From assembly GCF_014201335.1 (NCBI RefSeq), contig NZ_JACHEB010000011.1, positions 124,001 to 188,000 of the forward strand: DNA of 64,000 nt, given 5' to 3'. A program made the translations under genes and the position numbers. The notes below the pieces were generated by a model. The model was not told the DNA's origin. It saw only the letters and a list, made by a program, of their open reading frames with translations, and ran no database searches. This document shows positions 39,396 through 48,724 of this stretch, piece after piece; the first letter of the stretch is position 1; each line of letters begins with the position of its first letter. Source of the DNA: Tunturiibacter gelidiferens (GTDB lineage: Bacteria; Acidobacteriota; Terriglobia; Terriglobales; Acidobacteriaceae).

Positions 39396-40473
39396 AAGAT
39401 GGCTCCGTGCCACCGAGGCCGGAGACACGGTCTGAGAACAGAGGAAGGTTGCTGCGGAAGATAATATGCGGTGCGAGACGAACTACGGAAGAGGTCTTCT
39501 TCTCTTCAAGCAGGTAAGTCATGAGGTTCTCAAAGGCGACCTTTCCTTGAGTAAATGGCCGCTGGTAAAGAGTCGCGAGGATTTGACCATTTTCAATCAG
39601 CGGCACCAGCTCTCCAAAGAGATCCGTCGTGACGATCTGGATTTTTCCCAGCAAACCCTCTTCATGAAGCGCCTTAAGGACAGGGGCACTATTCGCTGTG
39701 CTGATATACAGCCCCTGAGGCTTCACCTCTTCGCGGACAAGCGCCAACGTTTGCCGGTAGGCTTCCTTGGGACGCTCATGCGATTCGATTGCGGGAAGCA
39801 GGCTGAGATGAGGAGCAATCATAGCAAGGGTTGCCGCAAAGCCGCGGAGCTTTTCGGCATGGTCAAGCGTGGAAAGCTCACCAGTGATTGTGGCGACATG
39901 CGCCCTGCGGTTAAGTTTCAGAGCGAGAAGCTCGGCGGCCAACGCTCCGCTGGTGTAAGCATGTGTCGAGACCAGGCCGATTCGGCTGCTGTTCGGTGCG
40001 TCGCTCGACACGCAGAACATCGCGGTTCCATGTTCCGTCAACCGGTGAATGATCGAGTCAAGCTTTCTAGGGTTCCCCGGCGTGAAGATAATGCCGTCGT
40101 TGTCTTCCTTCAGCCGGGCCTCGAGAAGCTCCGAATCCCCATATCCGAGGCGCGCGTATTCGTGAAACGTGACCTCAACGTGCATTCCAACCGATGCCGC
40201 AGCCGCTTCGCGTATGCCGGCACGCAAAGGGTCGAAGAAGTGAGAGATTTCTTTGGGAAGGACTACGGCGATCTTGATTCTGCGATTGAGTCTCAAAGCC
40301 TGAGCCGCGAGATTAGGTTTGTATCCCAATTGGTCCGCTATCTTTTGGACCTTCGCTTTTGTCTTCAGGCTGACGCCTCTACGATCGTGCAATGCACGAT
40401 CCACAGTTCCAATCGATATCCCGAGTGCCTCAGCTATTTCTTTGATTCCCGCGTTCTTCGGTGTGCTATTCAT
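39394..40473 (-). CDS. LacI-family transcriptional regulator
   Basis: About 359 residues from ATG 40473; ATG 40509 adds 12 residues and neither has a clear ribosome site. The N-terminal helix-turn-helix reads IKEIAEALGISIGTVDRALHD, a variant of the usual T-V-S-R-A-L. The hinge helix region (GYKPNLAAQALRL) and a periplasmic-binding-protein-like sugar domain (VVLPKEISHFFDPLRAGI, IVTTDLFGELVPLIENGQI) follow. Lying between GH97 and GH95, it is the best candidate for the regulator that binds GGTAACGTAMACG sites at the galK, DUF5107, TonB and GH27 promoters, with a galactoside as inducer. The regulator-site link is inference. Confidence 0.9.
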   Translation of the reverse strand: MNSTPKNAGIKEIAEALGISIGTVDRALHDRRGVSLKTKAKVQKIADQLGYKPNLAAQALRLNRRIKIAVVLPKEISHFFDPLRAGIREAAAASVGMHVEVTFHEYARLGYGDSELLEARLKEDNDGIIFTPGNPRKLDSIIHRLTEHGTAMFCVSSDAPNSSRIGLVSTHAYTSGALAAELLALKLNRRAHVATITGELSTLDHAEKLRGFAATLAMIAPHLSLLPAIESHERPKEAYRQTLALVREEVKPQGLYISTANSAPVLKALHEEGLLGKIQIVTTDLFGELVPLIENGQILATLYQRPFTQGKVAFENLMTYLLEEKKTSSVVRLAPHIIFRSNLPLFSDRVSGLGGTEPS

Positions 40474-40702
40474 AGGTTTTATAGTGGCAGCATTGAGCGC
40501 AGGTTCCATCGTACGGCGATTTTGCGTCCACGGAACAGTCCTTTTGTCATGAATTTCTGCCGAGGCTACCGAGACTCACGTAGCCCGTCAATCCCAAGAT
40601 TGATGAGAGGCATCGCACCTGTCGATCCTGATCAAGGAAACAAGCTTAGATATCGGTTCCTTCGAGCCGGCAGCGGCTTTAGCGGCTCTGCGGAAAGATT
40701 CC

Positions 40703-43132
40703 ATGACTCCTACTAGACGAGAATTTGTCCGGGGCGGTCTGGCTCTCACTGCCACTCCGGTGAACGCCCGCCTTGCACTTGGCGAAGAGGGGGTGGCTGA
40801 CCAGGTCCTCTGGTACCGCAGCGAAGCGAGGCGTTGGCTCGAGGCCCTTCCAATTGGGAATGGAAGGATTGGCGGGATGGTCTACGGGGGCGTCATGAAG
40901 GAGCGGATCGCTTTGACTGAGTCAACGGTTTGGTCCGGAGCGCCAGGCGTGTCCGATATCAATCCAAGAGGAGCAACGCAGCTCAATCAAATACGCGCAC
41001 TCCTCTTTCAGGGGGACTACGTTCAGGCCCGGAAGCTCTGTGAAGAATGTCTTCTCAGCCACCCGACTTCTTTCGGCACAAACCTGCCGTTGCTCGATCT
41101 GGTTCTGGAATTGACTCATCGCGGTGATCCAAGTCAGTACCGGCGTACCCTCGATCTGGACCAGGGAGTTGCTCGTGTAGAGTATCGAGCCGATGGGCAT
41201 CGCTTTACGCGAGAGACGTTTTCTTCAAATCCAGAAGGCGCCCTTGTCGTAAATCTGCGAAGCGACACCCCTGGGCAAGTCAGCCTCAAAATGATCTTCG
41301 AGAGCATCAAGTTACCAGGAAAGATCATTCGGTCCGGATCTGACACTCTTATCTTTCAGGGCCACGCATTCGAATCGAAGCACAGTGACGGAAAGCAGGG
41401 CGTTGAGGTGGAGTGCCGCGTTCGTCTCCTCCATGTTGGGGGAGTGGTTACGGGCGGGGAAGAGTATCTGCAGATCGGCGGTGCAGATGCAGTGACGCTA
41501 ATCGTCGCAATTGCCACCAGCTACGGTGGCCACGTTCCGGAGATAGACTGCAATAAGGCATTAGAAGGTGCCACCTCAAAGAGTTATGCAGACCTTCGTC
41601 GAAACCATATCGCGGACCATCAAACCCTGTTCCGTCGTGTTCAGATCGACTTGGGATTTCGAGCTGAAGCCAAAAGAATTCCAACCGATCAGAGGCGACG
41701 GTCATTGGAGGCAGGCGGCAGCGATCCCGGATTGTGTGCGCTCTTCTTTCAATATGGGCGCTACCTTACGATTGCCGGTTCGCGAGCGAACTCACCTCTT
41801 CCGCTTGCGTTGCAGGGAATCTGGAACGATGGGCTTGCTTCGAGTATGGGCTGGACGGACGATTTTCATTTGGACATCAACACAGAGCAAAATTATTGGC
41901 TAGCAGAGGTCGGCAACCTCACTGAGTCACAGCTTCCACTCTTCACTCTGATCGAGCACACACAGAGTTCAGGCAGGCGCACTGCACAGAGCCTCTACGG
42001 TGTACATGGATGGGTCAGCCATGTGGTCACAAATCCGTGGGGCTATACGGCAACCGGATGGGGTTTGGGATGGGGAATCTTCGTCACGTCGGGTATCTGG
42101 ATTTCGCTCCAGATGTGGGAGCACTTTCGTTTTACGCAGGACATAGAGTTCCTTCGCGAACGTGTGTATCCGGTATTCAAGGAAGCGGCTGAGTTTTTCA
42201 TTGCATACATGGTGGAGCATCCGAAACACGGATGGCTCGTCACAGGACCATCCGACTCACCGGAGAATTGGTTTCGCACTTCATCTGGCGTCGAATGCAG
42301 CGAATCGATGGGACCTACGTGTGATCGTGTCCTTGTCCATGCGCTCTTTAGTATCTCTTTGGAAATTCAAGCGAGGCTCTCGATTGACTCCAGCTTCGGC
42401 AGCGAGCTTCGACGGGCGCGAGAGAAGCTCTCCCCACTTCAGATTGGTCGTTACGGCCAGCTTCAGGAATGGCTGGAAGACTTTGAAGAGGCTCAGCCGA
42501 ATCATCGGCACACTTCACACCTGATCGCCCTATATCCGGAAAACCAAATCTCCCCGGAAAAGACCCCTGCCCTCGCCATGGCTGCACGCGTCACGCTGGA
42601 GCGGCGTATCAATCAACCCAATTGGGAGGATACAGAGTGGAGCCGCGCCAATCTCGTGAACTACTATGCCAGACTCTGGGATGGAGAGGCGGCACACCAT
42701 CACTTAGTTGGCCTTATCGCAAAAGCGACCGAAGACAATCTCCTGACTTACTCTCGTGGTGGCGTTGCTGGCGCGGAGCAAAATATCTTCGCAGTCGACG
42801 GCAACACTGCTGGAGCGGCAGGGCTTGCCGAGATGCTCTTGCAATCACAGGGTGATTTCCTCCATCTTCTACCTGCGCTGCCGGCGGAGTGGCCCGACGG
42901 ACGGGTAAGCGGGCTTTGTGCTCGAGACGGCTTTCAGGTCGACATGCGCTGGCGTTCGAGCCGACTGATTTCTGCGGCGATATCGAGCAAACTCGGTGGG
43001 ACGTGCAACGTCCGTTACGGAAAAACAGTGCTGCCGATTCGCGTAGAGCGAGGCCGTAGAGTGCGCTTGACGGAACTGTCCTTCCGAAACAAAGAGAATG
43101 TAGCAACACACGAACCGACAGTGTCTTCGTAA
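40703..43132 (+). CDS. GH95 alpha-L-fucosidase / alpha-L-galactosidase
   Basis: 809 residues, normal for GH95. The N-terminus has a Tat-type signal (TRREFVRGGLALTATP), so it is exported folded. Conserved blocks are WLEALPIGNGRIGGMVYGG, ERIALTESTVWSG, LPLALQGIWNDG, DINTEQNYWLAEVGNL, TGPSDSPENWF and, near the end, DGNTAGAAGLAEMLLQSQGD. The Asn residues in the INTEQNYW segment correspond to the unusual catalytic asparagines of GH95. GGAAAG precedes ATG 40703. GH95 splits into alpha-1,2-L-fucosidases and alpha-L-galactosidases. The galactoside locus makes the latter possible, but the sequence alone does not decide. Confidence 0.88.
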   Translation: MTPTRREFVRGGLALTATPVNARLALGEEGVADQVLWYRSEARRWLEALPIGNGRIGGMVYGGVMKERIALTESTVWSGAPGVSDINPRGATQLNQIRALLFQGDYVQARKLCEECLLSHPTSFGTNLPLLDLVLELTHRGDPSQYRRTLDLDQGVARVEYRADGHRFTRETFSSNPEGALVVNLRSDTPGQVSLKMIFESIKLPGKIIRSGSDTLIFQGHAFESKHSDGKQGVEVECRVRLLHVGGVVTGGEEYLQIGGADAVTLIVAIATSYGGHVPEIDCNKALEGATSKSYADLRRNHIADHQTLFRRVQIDLGFRAEAKRIPTDQRRRSLEAGGSDPGLCALFFQYGRYLTIAGSRANSPLPLALQGIWNDGLASSMGWTDDFHLDINTEQNYWLAEVGNLTESQLPLFTLIEHTQSSGRRTAQSLYGVHGWVSHVVTNPWGYTATGWGLGWGIFVTSGIWISLQMWEHFRFTQDIEFLRERVYPVFKEAAEFFIAYMVEHPKHGWLVTGPSDSPENWFRTSSGVECSESMGPTCDRVLVHALFSISLEIQARLSIDSSFGSELRRAREKLSPLQIGRYGQLQEWLEDFEEAQPNHRHTSHLIALYPENQISPEKTPALAMAARVTLERRINQPNWEDTEWSRANLVNYYARLWDGEAAHHHLVGLIAKATEDNLLTYSRGGVAGAEQNIFAVDGNTAGAAGLAEMLLQSQGDFLHLLPALPAEWPDGRVSGLCARDGFQVDMRWRSSRLISAAISSKLGGTCNVRYGKTVLPIRVERGRRVRLTELSFRNKENVATHEPTVSS

Positions 43133-43154
43133 TGCAGCTATTTATAACAATTAG

Positions 43155-45470
43155 ATGGAGCCACAAATGATTGCTGAGGTAGCAAGGATGATTGGACGAG
43201 GGACGAACGCGGGCACCTTTTGTGCGGCGGCAAAGCACAGACGGAAGCTTCGTTTCATAGTCTTACTTTGCATTGCGTTCGGGAGCACGCACCTTCCTCT
43301 GTTTGCGGAAGGGCAATCGAATGCAGCTCTGATTCACTTTGACAGTCAAGCGCAGGTCTTTCGTATGGATACGGCTGATATGTCCTATGTGTTTGGAATT
43401 AATGAAAAAAAACAACTGCAGGCGATTTATTGGGGAAAACGTCTGAGTTCAGCTGATACCTTCGCGATGCCCCATTCCGATCCTGGTGTATCTTCCTTCG
43501 AGTCTTCGACCAACACGACGCGACAAGAGTTCGTTGGTTGGGGGGGAGGGCTCTACGTTGAACCTGATCTGAAGGTTACTTTCCCGGATGGAAATAGAGA
43601 CCTAGTTCTGGAGTATGTCTCGCATCGGATCGACGGGAACCAGCTCACGATTCTGCTGAAGGACATTTCGCGGGAGGTCTATGTCGAGTTGCAGTATCAA
43701 ATCGATGCCTCTACGGGTGTTCTGACACGATCAGCACAAGTACATAACAGAACTTCCGCGCCGCTCACGGTTGAGGAAATTGCTTCGGCCACGTGGAACT
43801 TGCCGCACGGCACGGATTACCGCTTGCGTTACCTCACCGGTCGTTGGGCAGGGGAGTGGAGCCTCCGCGAACAAATCGTTCAGCCTGGAAAAACCATTCT
43901 CGAAAGCCGTCGCGGATCGACGGGCGCCCAGAACAACCCATGGTTCGCCATCGATAAGAACGGTTCAAACGACCAGGAGTATGGCGACGTTTGGTTTGGC
44001 GCTCTGGGGTGGAGCGGCTCTTGGCAGATCAGCATTGAACAGGATGCTACAGAGCAAGTTCGCGTAACGGGAGGCCCCAATCGCTTTGATTTTGGCTATC
44101 GTTTGGCACCTGGAGAGCACCTGCAGTCACCCGATTTTTATGCCGGCTACTCGCGTGACGGCATCGGTGGGGCTTCAAGACTTCTACATCGTTTCGAGAT
44201 CTCAAACATCTTGCCCCACGCCCCGAGTCCGAAGCTTCGTCCCATTTTGTACAACTCCTGGGAGGCGACAGAGTTCAAGGTGGATGAGGCTGGACAGGAA
44301 GCCCTCGCGGAGAAGGCAGCGAGCATCGGCATTGAACGCTTCGTTGTTGACGATGGCTGGTTTGGACAACGATCAAGCGATCACGCTGGGCTTGGCGATT
44401 GGTATGTCAACCCGGTCAAGTTTCCTCACGGTCTGAAGCCACTGATCGACAAGGTGCATTCACTGGGCATGGATTTTGGCCTCTGGGTCGAGCCTGAGAT
44501 GGTCAATCCTGATAGCGATCTCTACCGTAAGCACCCTGATTGGACGCTGAACTTCACCGGCCGGCCGCGGACTGAAGGCCGGAACCAACTGATGCTTAAT
44601 CTTGCCCGTCCAGATGTTCGTGCCTATGTCTTTCAATCACTCGATAAGCTACTCAACGAGAATGACATCGCATTCCTCAAGTGGGACTACAACCGCAATT
44701 GGTCCGAACCGGGATGGCCGGCCGTGGCGCCTGAGGACGAGAAGAAGGTCTACATCGCCTATATCCAAAATCTCTACTCCATCCTCGATGAGCTGCGTAC
44801 GAAACATCCCCACGTCGAGATTGAAAGTTGCTCCGGAGGTGGCAGTCGAGTGGACCTCGGCATCATGTATTACACGGACGAGGTTTGGCCGTCCGACAAT
44901 ACCGATGCGTTCGATCGTCTCCTGATACAGGATGGGTTCACCTATGCTTATGCTCCAGGTGTGATGATGGCGTGGGTCACGGACTCGCCAACCTGGGTCA
45001 ATAAACGCTCTTTGTCCCTCGAATACCGCTTTCTCTCTTCCATGCAGGGATCGCTCGGCGTTGGTGCAAATCTAAACAATTGGAAGCCAGAAGATTTTGC
45101 AACTGCGAAAAAAATGGTGACCCAGTACAAACAAATTCGGGAAACCGTGCAGCGAGGCTCGCTCTATCGCTTGATCTCACCCCAGAAGGGAAGTGAGCAA
45201 TCTGTAACTGAATCGGTGTCAGAAGATCAACGACATGCAGTCGCCTTCGCCTTTCTCCACTCTAGCCAGATGCTATATCCCTTTCCAACGATCTATCTTC
45301 GAGGATTGAAGACCGACGCGATGTATCGCATCGACGCGCTTGACGGGAAGCTATCCAAAAATCTCCCGCCTGTTGCCAGTGGTGCTTTCTGGATGGAGCA
45401 TGGTGTTGATGTTGAGCTCCGCGGTGATTTCCAGGCCGCTGCTTTCAGATTGGAGATAGTGGAGCGGTAG
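43155..45470 (+). CDS. GH36 alpha-galactosidase
   Basis: 771 residues from ATG 43155; ATG 43167 or 43188 are possible starts, the last with AAGG upstream. A signal-like hydrophobic stretch (FIVLLCIAFGSTHLPLFA) precedes the N-terminal beta-sandwich. The TIM barrel carries RFVVDDGWFGQR, the nucleophile Asp in FLKWDYNRNW and the acid/base Asp in EVWPSDNTDAFDR, with the GH36 motif ESCSGGGSRVD between. It removes terminal alpha-1,6-galactose from raffinose-type sugars or galactomannan oligomers, probably in the periplasm. It follows GH95 by 22 bases in the same direction, so the two are likely co-transcribed. Confidence 0.93.
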   Translation: MEPQMIAEVARMIGRGTNAGTFCAAAKHRRKLRFIVLLCIAFGSTHLPLFAEGQSNAALIHFDSQAQVFRMDTADMSYVFGINEKKQLQAIYWGKRLSSADTFAMPHSDPGVSSFESSTNTTRQEFVGWGGGLYVEPDLKVTFPDGNRDLVLEYVSHRIDGNQLTILLKDISREVYVELQYQIDASTGVLTRSAQVHNRTSAPLTVEEIASATWNLPHGTDYRLRYLTGRWAGEWSLREQIVQPGKTILESRRGSTGAQNNPWFAIDKNGSNDQEYGDVWFGALGWSGSWQISIEQDATEQVRVTGGPNRFDFGYRLAPGEHLQSPDFYAGYSRDGIGGASRLLHRFEISNILPHAPSPKLRPILYNSWEATEFKVDEAGQEALAEKAASIGIERFVVDDGWFGQRSSDHAGLGDWYVNPVKFPHGLKPLIDKVHSLGMDFGLWVEPEMVNPDSDLYRKHPDWTLNFTGRPRTEGRNQLMLNLARPDVRAYVFQSLDKLLNENDIAFLKWDYNRNWSEPGWPAVAPEDEKKVYIAYIQNLYSILDELRTKHPHVEIESCSGGGSRVDLGIMYYTDEVWPSDNTDAFDRLLIQDGFTYAYAPGVMMAWVTDSPTWVNKRSLSLEYRFLSSMQGSLGVGANLNNWKPEDFATAKKMVTQYKQIRETVQRGSLYRLISPQKGSEQSVTESVSEDQRHAVAFAFLHSSQMLYPFPTIYLRGLKTDAMYRIDALDGKLSKNLPPVASGAFWMEHGVDVELRGDFQAAAFRLEIVER

Positions 45471-45942
45471 CCTATGGCAATCGGCTGACCTTGTTTCCAC
45501 AATACAGGCGTTATTTCCACAAAAAAAAGGTATTACGACCGGATGCTTTCAAGCAGATTGCGAGTATCTTACGAATCAACGGAGGAGAAATCTTCCAGTA
45601 GGAGAGAGTAGACAGAGGCCATCCGGAGAACCGGCAACGGAACTCAAGAAGCACCCAGGCAACTGGATGCTTTGGATGAAACCGAGGAAGCTCTTACAGC
45701 GAATTCGATAGCGGAAACGTATGGAAGGCTCGGGCTCTGCTCGCAGTCACCAAACAATTCTGAAATTGCAATCAGTTGTGACTGGGGCGCCGAACCTGGT
45801 CTTCGAAAATCGGTAAGCAGGGGGCGAGTTCTCGAAAGAGAGTTCGTCCTTTCGCTTTTTAACCGTCGTTACAGAAAGCGTAGTTATTTGTGAATACCGA
45901 CAGGGCCTTCCCAAAAGAAGCCCCTATCGGCGTAGTTAGGGT
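45471..45942. other. intergenic between convergent GH36 and GH27 genes
   Basis: No gene seen. CGAAAG (45833-45838) and CTTTCG (45849-45854), followed by CTTTTT, form a small terminator-like hairpin on the + strand. A second imperfect hairpin (45902-45924, AGGGCCTTC/GAAGCCCCT) lies just beyond the GH27 stop and could end transcription from the minus strand. Confidence 0.45.
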
Positions 45943-48456
45943 TTATTCGGTTTCGTCGGTTAGAGCTAAGGTGCCTACGTCGCTTCCGTTGCCCGCAGAG
46001 AAGACCGCTTGCACCGAAAAGGTATCGCTCTTCCCGCAACCCGGGGCGAACGAGATCGGCACCTCAACCGAGCGTGTCGCCGAAGGAGCAATCGGTCCCA
46101 CCGGAAGCGGAACCGGCAGCAGAACGCTTACCCTGCAGCCATGGTTGCCCGTATTCGGAACAATCGTGAAGCTATTTAGCAGCGTCTGTCCCGCAGCCGA
46201 GTTGCCTCCATTGGCCAGCGTCACCTGCCACAGGCGCAGGTCGACGGGTCCGGCTTTGCGTGTAACCGTCGCACTCAGGTTGGGAGTGCCCACAATCGGA
46301 GCGACGGTAATGCTGTCCAACCCCGGAGCAAATCCATTCGCATTAGGATTACCAAACGAGATAGTGTTGACCCCGGCATGGAGCTGCACCGGAATGACCA
46401 CGGGTTGTGGGTCGCTGAAGGTGCTGCCGTTAAGATCAAGCTCGATCGGCGTCCCATTGTTGACGGTTGCGAAAAAAGTGCGCGGACCCTGCGTGGCATA
46501 GTCCACCTCAAGCTGGTACATGCCGCTCTCAGGAACCGTCACGGAATTAAAGGTCACGCTATTGCCCGCACCTCCTCCAAAGCTACCGACAATCGCGCCT
46601 CCCGAGCAATACGGGCACCCGCCCACGCTGGCCGTTCCAGTCAGCGTCGCGGCCTCGGCCTCATAGGTAGTGGATGTGCTGGGGATCGCATCGCCGTTCC
46701 CACGGATAATGATGCGATCGAGTCCCGGCGCAAAGGTCCCGGCATTACCGAAGGTGATCGTGTTGTGCCCCTTATTCAGTGTGACCGGAACAGTGGTGGA
46801 AGATGGAAGGTTGAAGCTTCCCCCACCAAGGTTCAGCGTAGCTGAGGGGCCTCCGTTGATGTTGTACTCATACGCGCGTGGGTCTTCGGTGAGGTAATCC
46901 ACTTCCATGAAGTAAGTTCCAGCGCGTGGAGCCTCTACATTGTTGAAGGTGACAGTATCCGTGCCAGGAGCGCCACCCAGAAATCCGGCTTCAGCTCCCC
47001 CTGAGCATGCCGAGCAGTTGCTCACGGTGGCGGTTCCAGTAAAGCTGCCCGATTCACCCTCGTAAACAGTCCCCCCCGGCTCCGAAACACTGCCCACGCG
47101 CCGAACCTTGAGCACGCGCGATCCATGCCCAGCCAGAACTGTGCTGAAACTGTTGGAGAAGCCGCCCAGGTTGATCCGATTCCACACATCGCGCACGCTG
47201 GCGGCAGTGGCAAAACCAAGGTCGCTCCACCTCACCGCCACTTTGGTAGGAAAGGCATTCAGGTTGAAGAGCGCCACATATTCATATCCGTCATTCGTGT
47301 CAGAGACCCAAACTGGAGTGAAGCCGCCTCGCACCTGCGTAGCCGGATGCTCCGACTGATCAATCGCGATAACTTCATCGTTGCTCAGGGCTGACTTGGC
47401 GAAGCTGTCCAGCTTAGTCAGGTCGCCTCCCAGGTACATCGGTGCATTCACCATGGCCCAAAGTGTGATGGCCGATTGCTTCTCATCCTGGGTAAGGCCA
47501 TCAAGTGTGCCGTCTCCCACATCGAGAGTATCCAGATCGTTCCAGCCCATCGTGGTGCCCACACTGTGCTCCCAACCCACGGCCTCATACTCGCGTAGAA
47601 CAACGTGTGGCCAGTCCGTCAGCGTGGCGCAACCGCCTTCACATTCAATGTCCTGGTCGATGCGGCGAGCATTCGAGAACTGCTGCCATGTACCGAGGAA
47701 GTCTTGGTCGATATCCCACGAAACTGTCAGCCAGATAGGCCGACCGCTCTGTGCAATGGCCTTCGACCATGCTTCTACGTCGGGACGATCATCAATGGCA
47801 AGGCTATCGACATCTGAACCCGGAGCCACAGCGTCCAACTTGATGAAGTCAATGCCCCATGAGGCAAAGAGATTCACAACCGAGTTGATATATTCCTGCG
47901 CGCCCGGCTTGGTGAAGTCGATCTTATCGTGGAAAGGATTGGGTGGCGCAGCCGCAAACGTATTGCCCTGCGCCAGCGGAATGGCGACAATCTGCTGCGT
48001 TGTGTAAAGCGTTCCAAGGATAGGGAAGTTGCCGTCAACTGCCGGCTGCTCAATGCCGGGAATCCAGTAAATGCCCGCCTTTTGGCCATTCGCGTGGATG
48101 TGATCAATCAATGCCTTAATGTCAGGGAAGTTTGGAGCAGCGGGAATCGGGCGCCCGTTCGCGTCAAACGTGGACATCCATCCCGAGTCGATATTGATGT
48201 ATTGGAAGCCATGCTGCTGAAGCCCTGAGGCTGCCAACGCATCCGATTGCGCCTGAATGTTGGCCTGCGTAAGAAAACTGCTGTTGATAGTCTGCTCGCT
48301 GAAGGTGCTCCAGCCAAGATAGGGTTTCTGTCCTACGCCGTTCACCTGTGCCTGTGCACGTGAATACGGAAGGAGAAATCCGGTCGCGGCTAGAAATAGG
48401 GAACAAACATATTTACAAGTCTGGAACGAACCAAAACCGTGAAGCCTGGTTTCCAT
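45943..48456 (-). CDS. GH27 alpha-galactosidase with two CBM35/CBM6-like modules
   Basis: 837 residues from ATG 48456, fixed by AGGAGG (complement of 48464-48469) seven bases upstream; a GTG six codons earlier is less likely. A signal peptide (CSLFLAATGFLLPYSRAQA) is followed by the GH27 TIM barrel: KPYLGWSTFSEQ, INIDSGWM, nucleophile Asp in FIKLDAV, and WNDLDTLDVG. Two repeated jelly-roll modules (YEGESGSFTGTATVSNCSAC and YEAEAATLTGTASVGGCPYC, each ending in a FAPGLD.I segment) resemble CBM35/CBM6. A C-terminal Ig-like domain (NLSATVTRKAGPVDLRLWQV) follows. It is a secreted, substrate-tethered alpha-galactosidase, the third such family in the locus. Operator-like sites lie upstream. Confidence 0.92.
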   Translation of the reverse strand: METRLHGFGSFQTCKYVCSLFLAATGFLLPYSRAQAQVNGVGQKPYLGWSTFSEQTINSSFLTQANIQAQSDALAASGLQQHGFQYINIDSGWMSTFDANGRPIPAAPNFPDIKALIDHIHANGQKAGIYWIPGIEQPAVDGNFPILGTLYTTQQIVAIPLAQGNTFAAAPPNPFHDKIDFTKPGAQEYINSVVNLFASWGIDFIKLDAVAPGSDVDSLAIDDRPDVEAWSKAIAQSGRPIWLTVSWDIDQDFLGTWQQFSNARRIDQDIECEGGCATLTDWPHVVLREYEAVGWEHSVGTTMGWNDLDTLDVGDGTLDGLTQDEKQSAITLWAMVNAPMYLGGDLTKLDSFAKSALSNDEVIAIDQSEHPATQVRGGFTPVWVSDTNDGYEYVALFNLNAFPTKVAVRWSDLGFATAASVRDVWNRINLGGFSNSFSTVLAGHGSRVLKVRRVGSVSEPGGTVYEGESGSFTGTATVSNCSACSGGAEAGFLGGAPGTDTVTFNNVEAPRAGTYFMEVDYLTEDPRAYEYNINGGPSATLNLGGGSFNLPSSTTVPVTLNKGHNTITFGNAGTFAPGLDRIIIRGNGDAIPSTSTTYEAEAATLTGTASVGGCPYCSGGAIVGSFGGGAGNSVTFNSVTVPESGMYQLEVDYATQGPRTFFATVNNGTPIELDLNGSTFSDPQPVVIPVQLHAGVNTISFGNPNANGFAPGLDSITVAPIVGTPNLSATVTRKAGPVDLRLWQVTLANGGNSAAGQTLLNSFTIVPNTGNHGCRVSVLLPVPLPVGPIAPSATRSVEVPISFAPGCGKSDTFSVQAVFSAGNGSDVGTLALTDETE

Positions 48457-48518
48457 GGGATTGCCTCCTGGCACTTTGTGTACTCGCGTAAGAGCAGAGT
48501 GTGGCGAAGTTTAAAGAC

Positions 48519-48589
48519 GGTAACGTAAACGTTATTTAAGCCAAAAATGAAGCACGCCGACTGTAGATGTGCCGATTTACATCTGTCAA
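48519..48589 (-). promoter_or_regulatory. GH27 promoter with operator-like site
   Basis: On the minus strand TTGACA (48584-48589), an 18-base spacer and TACAGT (48560-48565) form a promoter. GGTAACGTAAACGTTA (+ strand 48519-48534) lies about 25 bases after the -10 and 63 bases before the start codon. It matches the motif at 28134 and 33511. Confidence 0.58.
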
Positions 48590-48710
48590 GAAAAAGAATG
48601 TAATTTATTTGTTTACCGAGAAATCATCATAAATATTGGTCTTTAGCCGCCCATTTGCCAGTGATGCAGATAGAAGAAGAGAGAAATGGGGAGGTTGGCG
48701 CAAAATTTAA

Positions 48711-48724
48711 GTTTACGTTAACGC
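48711..48724 (-). promoter_or_regulatory. second operator-like site upstream of GH27
   Basis: GTTTACGTTAACGC, read on the minus strand as GCGTTAACGTAAAC, matches the near-palindrome GTTWACGTWAAC. It lies about 190 bp upstream of the first site, a spacing that would allow looping between two bound dimers. It touches the stop codon of the neighbouring binding-protein gene. Confidence 0.5.

Noticed and set aside
39466..40716. 416-codon + strand frame opposite the LacI-family gene
   Set aside because: The minus strand encodes an unmistakable LacI regulator; the + strand product lacks motifs.
45672..45893. 73-codon frame between GH36 and GH27
   Set aside because: No start signal or family; the end overlaps a terminator-like hairpin.
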